Of a stretch of DNA of 25,294 nt, positions 6,884 through 13,891 are shown piece by piece. A program made the translations under genes and the position numbers. Each line of letters starts with the position of its first letter. Position 1 is the first letter of the stretch. The notes beneath the pieces are model-generated. The model was not told the origin of the DNA, searched no databases, and saw only the letters and a list, made by a program, of their open reading frames with translations. Origin of the DNA: JAHDDY01 sp964549375 (GTDB taxonomy: Bacteria; Pseudomonadota; Alphaproteobacteria; Rhodobacterales; Rhodobacteraceae); contig CAZJWF010000044.1 in assembly GCA_964549375.1 (NCBI GenBank), positions 1 through 25,294 of the forward strand, read 5' to 3'.

Positions 6884-8218
6884 ATGAATATTCAAAGCTC
6901 CAATCGTAAAATCGACCCGTCCCGCCGCCGTGCCACGACGCTGTTCAAGCCCGACGGCACGCCGCTCGACAATGACCGCGTCGAAATCGGGCCAACGGAC
7001 CTTGCCTTTAATGAATGGGCAGAAATGGGTATCACACCGCCCGATATGCCAAAGCTGCGCGAATACCGCCTCTCGCGGATTGTCGGCGAGTTGCAAAAGC
7101 ACGATTACGCCGGATTGGTCACGTTTGATCCGCTCAATATCCGCTACATTACGGACACGACGAACATGCAGCTCTGGACGACGCACAACCCTGCGCGGGC
7201 GTGCTTTGTCTCGGCGGACGGTTATGTCGTGCTTTATGATTTCCACGGCGGCGCGCATCTCAGCGCGCATTTGCCGCTGGTCAAAGAGGTGCGCCACGGC
7301 GCGGCCTTCTTCTTTTTCGAAAGCGCGGGATTGGTTGAACAACACGCGATGCACTTCGCGAAGGGCATCGACGAGCTAATGCGCGAGCATGCGGGCGATA
7401 ACCGCCGCCTCGCTGTTGATCGTATGGAACGCCCCGGCCATGACGCAATGGAAAGTCTCGGCATTGAGATTGTCAACGGACAGGAAATCACCGAGTTCGC
7501 CCGCGTCATCAAGAATGAAAACGAAGTCAACGCCATGCGCTGCGCCATTGCGGCGTGCGAGTCCGCGATGCATGAGATGCAAGCGATGGTCAAACCCGGC
7601 ATTACCGAAGTCGATGCTTGGGCCATCCTGCAACACGGCAACCACATTCGCGGCGGTGAGTGGATCGAGACCCGCATCCTCTCCTCTGGCCCGCGCACGA
7701 ACCCGTGGTTCCAAGAGGCTGGCCCCCGCGTGATGGCCGAAGGCGATATTCTCGCCTTCGATACCGACCTGATCGGGCCTTACGGCTACTGCGCTGATCT
7801 CAGCCGCACATGGATGGTCGGCGATGTCGAACCAAGCGTATATGAGAAACAAATCTACCGCGACGCGCTAGATCATATTCAAACCAACATGGCGATCCTG
7901 AAACCGGGAGTGAAACTGGACGATCTAACCAAGCTGTCGCAGCAATTGCCTGAGAAATACGAGCAACAACGCTATGGCGTCGTGTTTCACGGCGTCGGCC
8001 TTTGCGATGAATACCCCTCGATCCGCTACGTGCCCGACTTCGAAAAAGGCATGCATGAGGACCGCGTTCTCGAACCGGGCATGACCCTCTGTGTCGAGGT
8101 CTATTACGGCGAAGTTGGCGGCCCGTGCGGAATCAAGCTGGAGGATCAGGTGCTCATCACCGAAACCGGCTATGAAAATCTGACCAAATATCCGTTCGAA
8201 GATCGGTTCCTAAGCTGA
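6884..8218 (+). CDS. dddP: DMSP lyase of the M24 metallopeptidase fold
   Basis: A 444-residue protein that cleaves dimethylsulfoniopropionate to dimethyl sulfide and acrylate. I chose ATG 6884 because GAGGT lies six bases upstream and the N-terminus (NRKIDPSRR, then IEIGPT-like and AFNEWA) matches known DddP starts. It has the DddP core motifs FDPLNIRY, TNMQLWTTHNP and GGEWIETR...GPRTNPWFQE. The metal ligands Asp293, Asp295, Asp305, His369, Glu405 and Glu420 and the proposed catalytic Asp375 align with the set I recall for Ruegeria lacuscaerulensis DddP (D295, D297, D307, H371, E406, E421, D377) with an almost constant offset. This separates it from ordinary prolidases. The stop codon overlaps the start of a CoA-transferase gene (TGATG). 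Activity on DMSP is inferred; related M24 proteins with other substrates exist. Confidence 0.82.
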   Translation: MNIQSSNRKIDPSRRRATTLFKPDGTPLDNDRVEIGPTDLAFNEWAEMGITPPDMPKLREYRLSRIVGELQKHDYAGLVTFDPLNIRYITDTTNMQLWTTHNPARACFVSADGYVVLYDFHGGAHLSAHLPLVKEVRHGAAFFFFESAGLVEQHAMHFAKGIDELMREHAGDNRRLAVDRMERPGHDAMESLGIEIVNGQEITEFARVIKNENEVNAMRCAIAACESAMHEMQAMVKPGITEVDAWAILQHGNHIRGGEWIETRILSSGPRTNPWFQEAGPRVMAEGDILAFDTDLIGPYGYCADLSRTWMVGDVEPSVYEKQIYRDALDHIQTNMAILKPGVKLDDLTKLSQQLPEKYEQQRYGVVFHGVGLCDEYPSIRYVPDFEKGMHEDRVLEPGMTLCVEVYYGEVGGPCGIKLEDQVLITETGYENLTKYPFEDRFLS

Positions 8219-9405
8219 TGCGCCCCTTCGAGGGTATTCGCATTCTCGACCTGACGCACGTTCTTGCCGGGCCGTTTTGCACGTTTCAGCTTGGCGTTCT
8301 TGGCGCGGATGTCATCAAGATCGAGGCACCTACTGCGCCGGATATGACCCGCGTTGATGGCATCTACCCCGAATGGAATGACGAGTTCTTTGGCACGTAT
8401 TTTCACGCTCAGAACGGCGGCAAGCGCGCGATGGCGCTCGACCTGACCACCGAAAGCGGCAAAGCGGTCATGCGAAAACTCATCGCAAGCGCCGATGTGC
8501 TGGTCCAGAATTATGCGGGCGATGCGCTCGAAAACCTCGGCTTTGGCTATGAGGCCACGACGGCGATTAATCCCAAACTGATCTACTGCTCGATGACGGG
8601 TTTCGGGCGCACCGGGCCAAAATCCAACGACCCCGCTTACGACATCGTCATTCAAGCCTTCACCGGCCTCATGGCCTCGAATGGCCCGCCCAATGCTGAA
8701 CCGGTTCGCGTCGGGCCACCGATGGTGGATTACGGCACCGGCGCGCAAGCCGCCCTCGCGATATCGGCCGCGCTCTATCAGCGTCAAGCAATTGGCAAGG
8801 CACAACGTATTGACGTGGCAATGGCTGATTGCGCGCTGATGATGATGAGCGCCTTTGTCGTTGATGCTCTACTGTCAAGCGACGCACCAGAGCGCCATGG
8901 CAACAACCACCCTTCTCTCGCGGGTTATCGGACCTACGAAACTGCCGACGGGACATTGATGATCGGCGCATGGACAAACGAGCAGTTTGGCCGCTTGTTC
9001 GATGCGCTGGGCGAGAATGCCCGTGCCGCGCAGATACGAACCACACCGCGCAGCAAACTCAAGGACAGCCGCGATGCGGATGCAGCCTTGATCGCCAGTC
9101 ACATGCAGACCCGCTCCGCGCTGGAATGGGAAGAAGCCCTGAATGCCGCGCGCGTTCCCGCCGCCCGCGTGCGGACCCTGATCGAAGCACTGGAGCACCC
9201 ACAGATAAAGTCCCGCCACGTCCTGCAATCCGTTCCCGGCCATCAAACAGGCTCCTCCACCTTGCCCGTTGCCGGTTTCTCCTACGACCACGGCGGACCG
9301 ACCTTAGACCGCCCACCCCCGAAGGTTGGCGAGCACACCGAAGAAATCCTCAAAGAGCTGGGTTATTCAGACGAAGAGATCGCGCCCCTCATGCCCTCCG
9401 CATGA
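8218..9405 (+). CDS. Class III (CaiB/BaiF) acyl-CoA transferase
   Basis: A 395-residue family III CoA-transferase. The N-terminus (FEGIRILDLTHVLAGPFCT) and the QNGGKRAMALDL segment are standard. YCSMTGFGRTGP and the catalytic-Asp motif PPMVD171YGTG are also standard, as is the C-terminal PKVGEHTEEIL. Enzymes of this family move CoA between carboxylic acids through an aspartyl-CoA thioester. The ATG shares one base with the dddP stop codon and has no separate ribosome binding site, so translation is probably coupled to dddP. This suggests it handles a product of, or an acid linked to, the DddP reaction, such as acrylate, but the substrate cannot be read from sequence. It is half the size of DddD, the DMSP-acting CoA-transferase fusion, and is not DddD itself. 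Confidence 0.88.
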   Translation: MRPFEGIRILDLTHVLAGPFCTFQLGVLGADVIKIEAPTAPDMTRVDGIYPEWNDEFFGTYFHAQNGGKRAMALDLTTESGKAVMRKLIASADVLVQNYAGDALENLGFGYEATTAINPKLIYCSMTGFGRTGPKSNDPAYDIVIQAFTGLMASNGPPNAEPVRVGPPMVDYGTGAQAALAISAALYQRQAIGKAQRIDVAMADCALMMMSAFVVDALLSSDAPERHGNNHPSLAGYRTYETADGTLMIGAWTNEQFGRLFDALGENARAAQIRTTPRSKLKDSRDADAALIASHMQTRSALEWEEALNAARVPAARVRTLIEALEHPQIKSRHVLQSVPGHQTGSSTLPVAGFSYDHGGPTLDRPPPKVGEHTEEILKELGYSDEEIAPLMPSA

Positions 9406-9501
9406 CAAGAGGCCACGCCTGAAACACGGATCACACTGGCGTCAATCAATCTTTGCACTGGGTCAGACAATCTATAAGTCTCTGAGCAAAGGAGATCCGA
9501 T

Positions 9502-10683
9502 ATGCGTAGCGAAAAATTTGAATTTAAGGGATTTGACGGCAGCACCCTTGCCGGACGCCTCGACCGCCCCGTTGAACCTCCGCGCGCCGTGGCGATTTTC
9601 GCGCATTGCTTTACGGGTTCAAAAGACCTGCTGGCCTCACGTCGGATCAGCCAGCGCCTCGCGGGACGCGGCGTCGCGGTATTGCGTTTCGACTTCACGG
9701 GCTTGGGCGACTCCGAAGGCGAGTTCGAAAACTCGAATTTTACCTCCAATATCGAAGATCTCGTCGAAGCGGCAAAAGCCCTCGAAAAACATCTCGAAGC
9801 TCCGTCCATGCTGATCGGCCATTCGCTTGGCGGCGCGGCTGTGATCGCGGCAACAAAACGCATTCCGGGCATCAAAGCGGTTGCCACCATCGGCGCCCCT
9901 GCGGACCCTGAGCACGTCTCGCACAACTTTGGCAAATGGGTCGAAGAGATCAAAACCGAAGGCGAGGCCGAAGTCTGCCTTGCCGGTCGTCCCTTTACCA
10001 TCCGCAAGCATTTCCTCGACGACATCGCCAGCGCCAAGCTGGACGACGCCCTGCCTGACCTTGATGCAGCCTTGCTCGTCATGCACGCACCTCGGGACGT
10101 GACCGTCGGCGTCGAAAATGCAAGTTCACTGTTCGTCAAAGCCAAACACCCAAAAAGCTTCGTCAGCCTCGATGACGCCGACCACCTGCTGACGCGCAGC
10201 GCCGACGCGGACTACGCGGCATCGGTGATTGCAACATGGTCGGCGAAATATCTCTCCTTGCCGAAAACTGATCTACCCCAGCCCAACACAGGCGTTCGGG
10301 CGATTGAGCGTGACCCAACCGGGTTCCTCAATCGCGTTCTTGCCCCGCGAGACCGCCTCGTTTTTGGCGACGAACCAAAGCGCGTTGGCGGCACCGATTT
10401 AGGGTTCAGCCCGTTTGAGATGGTCGGCGCGGGTCTCAGTGTTTGCACAACGATGACCATGCGGATGTATGCAAAACGCAAAGGATGGGAGATGGACGCA
10501 GCACAAGTGGACGTCACTTGGGAACAAGCGGACCGGCACAACAGCACCTTCACGCGCAACATCAAGCTCGATCCATCACTCTCGCCAGAACAACGCAGCC
10601 GCCTGATCGAAATCGCCGATAAGTGCCCGGTTCATCGGATGCTGGAAGGCACAATCGAGGTAAAAACGCGAGAAGCGGATTAA
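9502..10683 (+). CDS. Fused alpha/beta-hydrolase and OsmC-like protein
   Basis: A 393-residue two-domain protein. Residues 1 to about 250 form an alpha/beta hydrolase with nucleophile elbow GHS108LGG, an acid near Asp199 (MHAPRD) and His228 (DADH). Residues of about 265-393 are an OsmC/Ohr-like domain with the two redox cysteines Cys315 (GLSVCTTMTMRMYA) and Cys375 (DKCPVHRMLE), which in this family act as peroxidatic and resolving thiols. Such fusions are known as bifunctional hydrolase/OsmC proteins; the physiological substrate is unknown. The ATG has AAAGGAG about seven bases upstream. A 96-base gap separates it from the CoA-transferase gene, so it may have its own promoter or be the last gene of the dddP operon. 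Confidence 0.87.
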   Translation: MRSEKFEFKGFDGSTLAGRLDRPVEPPRAVAIFAHCFTGSKDLLASRRISQRLAGRGVAVLRFDFTGLGDSEGEFENSNFTSNIEDLVEAAKALEKHLEAPSMLIGHSLGGAAVIAATKRIPGIKAVATIGAPADPEHVSHNFGKWVEEIKTEGEAEVCLAGRPFTIRKHFLDDIASAKLDDALPDLDAALLVMHAPRDVTVGVENASSLFVKAKHPKSFVSLDDADHLLTRSADADYAASVIATWSAKYLSLPKTDLPQPNTGVRAIERDPTGFLNRVLAPRDRLVFGDEPKRVGGTDLGFSPFEMVGAGLSVCTTMTMRMYAKRKGWEMDAAQVDVTWEQADRHNSTFTRNIKLDPSLSPEQRSRLIEIADKCPVHRMLEGTIEVKTREAD

Positions 10684-10717
10684 TCCCCTCGCCGCGAAAG
10701 AATAACCCGCGGCGCCC

Positions 10718-11695
10718 TTACGGAATAAGAACTGTCGACCCCGTCGTCTCGCGTGCTTGCAACGCGCGATGGGCTTCGGCGGCGTCGACCAGCGGATAGG
10801 TTTGATTGACCGCGATCTTGATCGTGCCATCGGCGATTAACCCGAACAGCGCCGATGCCCCCTCGTCCAACTCTTCGCGGGTCACAATATAGTTGAACAG
10901 CGAAGGCCGCGTCGCGAACAGACCTCCCCGCGACGCAATATCTTTCAGATCAAAATTGCTGATCGGCCCAGAGGCATTGCCAAATGTCACAAACATACCG
11001 AGACGCCGCAAGCAATCGAGCGATTTCGGATAGGTGTCATTCCCGACACCATCGAATACAACATGACATTTTTCACCGCCCGTCAGCGCCTCGACCTCGG
11101 CGACGAAATCCTTATTGGTATAGTCGATGACATGCATATAGCCATGTGCGGCGGCGAGTTTGCATTTCTCTGCACCTCCCGCTGTCCCGATCACGGTGGC
11201 ACCGATATGCTTGAGCCATTGACCCGCGATCAGGCCGACACCGCCCGCCGCTGCTTGAAACAGCACAGTATGTTCGGGCTTGACCGGAAAAGTGCGCGTG
11301 ATCAGATAATGCGCCGTCAACCCCTTCAAGATCGAACAGGCGGCAACCTCATCGCTGACCCCTTCGGGAATACGCATCATCCGGTCGGCGGGCACCAGTC
11401 GATGGCTGCTATAGGCCCCGACCGGCAGCGTATAGCCGACGCGATCTCCTTCTTTGAAATCCGCAACACCAGCGCCGACAGCCTCAACAATGCCGACCGC
11501 TTCTCCGCCCGGAACCGGCTCAGCATTCGGCGGCCACGGATAAAGGCCACTGCGAAAATACGTATCGAGATAGTTGAGACCCACCGCCGTATGGCGCAAT
11601 CGAAGCTGCCCTTCTCCGGGCGCACCAACCTCCGTTTCCTCACGGGTCAGCACATCGGGTCCGCCAACACCTTTGGCAATGATGCGATAGGCTAT
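10718..11695 (-). CDS. qor: NADPH:quinone oxidoreductase with apparent ATA start
   Basis: A zinc-free medium-chain dehydrogenase/reductase of the quinone oxidoreductase type. It shows VGLNYLDTYFRSGLYPWPP, PGGEAVGIVEAVG, the nucleotide-binding AAAGGVGLIAGQWLKHIGA and the C-terminal ETTGSTVLIP. Qor reduces quinones with NADPH in the cytoplasm. The first ordinary start is GTG 11653, which would remove the N-terminal strand. In-frame sequence upstream reads AYRIIAKGVGGPDVL, the expected Qor N-terminus, directly after an ATA codon at 11695-11693. GGGAG stands eight bases before that ATA, and the ATA comes one base after the stop of the methyltransferase gene. With the ATA start the protein has 325 residues, the usual Qor length. 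It is the third gene of the dat-methyltransferase-qor operon. Confidence 0.85.
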   Translation of the reverse strand: MAYRIIAKGVGGPDVLTREETEVGAPGEGQLRLRHTAVGLNYLDTYFRSGLYPWPPNAEPVPGGEAVGIVEAVGAGVADFKEGDRVGYTLPVGAYSSHRLVPADRMMRIPEGVSDEVAACSILKGLTAHYLITRTFPVKPEHTVLFQAAAGGVGLIAGQWLKHIGATVIGTAGGAEKCKLAAAHGYMHVIDYTNKDFVAEVEALTGGEKCHVVFDGVGNDTYPKSLDCLRRLGMFVTFGNASGPISNFDLKDIASRGGLFATRPSLFNYIVTREELDEGASALFGLIADGTIKIAVNQTYPLVDAAEAHRALQARETTGSTVLIP

Positions 11696-11696
11696 G

Positions 11697-12920
11697 TTAT
11701 TTCTCCCGCAATTCTCGTCGCGCGCTAAAGCGCAAGAAGTTGAAGTTATTGAGCGGCTGATAAAGGTTTCTGAATCCCTTCAGGAACGTCTTGGCTTCCC
11801 AACCCAGCATCCCGGCAATCTCGTTCAGCGAGCGTTTCCCGTCAATCCCGGCAACAATCCCAGCAATATCCTTCGGCACATTGCGCTGAATCACGAGGCC
11901 ATCGAGGTTAAAGGTAAACCCACCCTTGTCCCATATCGCCTTGGCCAGAGCGGCTCCCTTTGGACCAACCAGATTGGGCACCGATGATCCGTGAATAGGC
12001 GCGATCCGATCCGCCGCCGTTCCTTTTGGAACCGCATAGAACACATGGGTCTTGATATTCCCAACCAGACGTTCCGCGAGTGCGGCCGCCTCACGAGGGG
12101 TTAGTCCTGCGGCTCGCTCGCGCAGTTCCGGGTCGGCCAGCAGGATATTTGGATTATAACGCCCCGGCAGCGTGAAGCTAACCATCTCCAACCCCGCCTG
12201 ATCCAACAGATCATAGACGCCATCCACGTCATAAGCGCGGTCGCGACTATGCAGCAGCAGATCATAAATCCCCGCATCGCCTCCCACTTCATGATCCGTG
12301 ACGAAAGGATTGCGGCCTAGGCCGTTCGTCGGTGGTGGATTGCTCAATAGGGTTTTGGTCAGCTCAACCTGCTTTTCGGGGCTGTCTTCGGCAACGAGGC
12401 TCCGCAAGGCGTCCTGCATTTCGTAGACACCCGCCCGGCCATAGGGCGCATAGACCATCACCCCCATCCCCCCACCAGGGGCCAGCGCCTTGGCCAGTGC
12501 TGCCGCTCCGGCATCCGGGTTCGGCAAGTGATGCAACACGCCGCAGCAATCAATGTAGTCGAATGGTCCAAGGTCGGGCGCGGTCAACAAATCGCCGGTG
12601 TGGAATGTCACGCTCAGATCGCGGGCGGCAATACGCGCCTCGGCAATCTTGCGGCTTGCCTCCGACATGTCGAGGTAATGAATGTCAACATTCGCCCCCC
12701 AATCTGCAAAGATTTGAGCCATCATGACCAGCGCATCGCCGGTTCCGCCACCCGCGACCAAGATGCGCGTCGGCTGCGTCCAGTCGCGCTTTCCGCCAAA
12801 TAGAAAGTGATCAATCTCCAGCGGATGGCTTGGGGAACCGATCAATAACTTGTCCAGCTCCTTCTGCGGGTCACGAGCAGGATAAGGGTATGCTTCATAT
12901 TGGCGCTGCACCGGGTCCAT
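11697..12920 (-). CDS. Class I SAM-dependent methyltransferase, 407 aa
   Basis: The SAM-binding motif ILVAGGGTGDAL (residues 53-64), the acidic post-I loop YLDMS (82-86), GDLL (109-112) and DCCGVLHHL (124-132) define a Rossmann-type methyltransferase. The N-terminus carries YEAYPYPARDP, a motif found in a subgroup of uncharacterised methyltransferases. The C-terminal ~90 residues (IAGIVAGIDGKRSLNEIAGM and after) resemble a small PqqD- or winged-helix-like domain. Substrate unknown. The ATG overlaps the stop of the aminotransferase gene by one base (TAATG), so the genes are translationally coupled. Its own stop is one base before the qor start. It therefore probably works in the same process as the aminotransferase. 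Confidence 0.8.
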   Translation of the reverse strand: MDPVQRQYEAYPYPARDPQKELDKLLIGSPSHPLEIDHFLFGGKRDWTQPTRILVAGGGTGDALVMMAQIFADWGANVDIHYLDMSEASRKIAEARIAARDLSVTFHTGDLLTAPDLGPFDYIDCCGVLHHLPNPDAGAAALAKALAPGGGMGVMVYAPYGRAGVYEMQDALRSLVAEDSPEKQVELTKTLLSNPPPTNGLGRNPFVTDHEVGGDAGIYDLLLHSRDRAYDVDGVYDLLDQAGLEMVSFTLPGRYNPNILLADPELRERAAGLTPREAAALAERLVGNIKTHVFYAVPKGTAADRIAPIHGSSVPNLVGPKGAALAKAIWDKGGFTFNLDGLVIQRNVPKDIAGIVAGIDGKRSLNEIAGMLGWEAKTFLKGFRNLYQPLNNFNFLRFSARRELREK

Positions 12921-13771
12921 TACGTAGCCTCACGCGCGACGGCGATATAACGCTCTCGCAGTTTGCGGGTGATAGGTCCAGGGACGCCTTGACTGATCGT
13001 TTTGCCGTCAATCGACGTTACCGGCATGACAAAGCTGGACGCACTGGTCGAAAACGCTTCTGCCGCGCCTTGCGCTTCTTGAATGGTGAACGGACGTTGC
13101 TCGACGGTCAATCCTTCGGCATCAGCGATCTCAAGCACCACACGGCGCGTAATGCCATGCAGGATCGAATTCGATAGCTGCCGCGTAATAATCGTACCAT
13201 CTGCGGTGATGATAAAGGCATTGTTCGACGACCCCTCGGTCACGAACCCATCCTCAACCATCCACGCATCATCCGCACCTTGATTGGCGGCTTCTTGCTT
13301 CGCGATAGATTGGGCAAGAAGCTGGGTCGTCTTGATGTCACGCCGCGACCAGCGCAAATCTGGCATGGCGACAACGGAAATTCCGCTTTCCGACTTTGGC
13401 GTGACTGCGACGGACTTTTCTTGCGTGAACATCACGAGGCTCGGCTTTTCGTCCGCCGGAAACGTAAAATCGCGATCTGCCGCACCCCGGCTGACTTGCA
13501 GATAGACCATCCCCTCGGTCAAGCTATTGCGGGTTACCAGTTCTTCCATCAGAGCGGGGATGTCATCGACGGGGACCGGAGAGCCCATTTTTAACTCCGA
13601 CAGAGACCGCTTTAACCGTTCCATATGCGCCAGATTATCGACCAGCTTTCCATCCAGCACGGTCGAGACTTCGTAGACCGCATCAGCGAACAAGAAGCCC
13701 CGGTCAAAGACAGAAATTTTGGCGTCCTCTTCTGCGACAAACGCGCCATTGACGTAGACTGTGCGGCTCAT
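12920..13771 (-). CDS. dat: D-amino-acid aminotransferase (PLP fold type IV)
   Basis: A 283-residue class IV aminotransferase. The start VYVNGAFV, FDRGFLFADAVYEV, the PLP-binding Lys147 in WSRRDIKTTQ and Glu179 in VTEGSSNNAF are visible, as is SASSFVMPVTSID near the C-terminus. The pattern fits D-alanine/D-amino-acid transaminases better than branched-chain aminotransferases, which are longer. It interconverts D-amino acids and 2-oxo acids. It has GGGAGAG before the ATG and is the first gene of the operon with the methyltransferase and qor. It is divergent from parE across a 120-base gap that should hold both promoters. Family IV also includes aminodeoxychorismate lyase, which I consider less likely. 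Confidence 0.85.
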   Translation of the reverse strand: MSRTVYVNGAFVAEEDAKISVFDRGFLFADAVYEVSTVLDGKLVDNLAHMERLKRSLSELKMGSPVPVDDIPALMEELVTRNSLTEGMVYLQVSRGAADRDFTFPADEKPSLVMFTQEKSVAVTPKSESGISVVAMPDLRWSRRDIKTTQLLAQSIAKQEAANQGADDAWMVEDGFVTEGSSNNAFIITADGTIITRQLSNSILHGITRRVVLEIADAEGLTVEQRPFTIQEAQGAAEAFSTSASSFVMPVTSIDGKTISQGVPGPITRKLRERYIAVAREAT

Positions 13772-13891
13772 ACGGCTCTCCCTGAAATTCCCTATCGGCT
13801 CTATCCCTGCGCGGCGGGCTTTTCAAGCCGCTGGATTTCCGGTATCCCCACCCCTGCGCCACAAAACAGAATAAGAACGCAAGGCTTGAGC

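Noticed and set aside
6568..6909. 113-codon plus-strand frame upstream of dddP
   Set aside because: Low-complexity composition without recognisable pattern; it overlaps the dddP start out of frame and lacks a ribosome binding site.
9406..9501. Promoter for the hydrolase-OsmC gene (TATAAG near 9470)
   Set aside because: The only -35-like sequences are at poor spacing or poor match, so it was not called.
9363..10145. 260-codon minus-strand frame
   Set aside because: Antisense to the hydrolase-OsmC gene, Ser/Arg-rich shadow composition.
10718..11695. Assignment of the reductase as AcuI (acryloyl-CoA reductase)
   Set aside because: It is attractive next to dddP, but the N-terminus and motifs fit Qor rather than the YhdH/AcuI branch, and it belongs to the dat operon.
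11063..11728. 221-codon plus-strand frame
   Set aside because: Antisense to qor and without family features.
13625..13891. N-terminal extension of parE by 89 codons
   Set aside because: The extension is antisense to dat, and the ParE family starts at the ATG at 13892.
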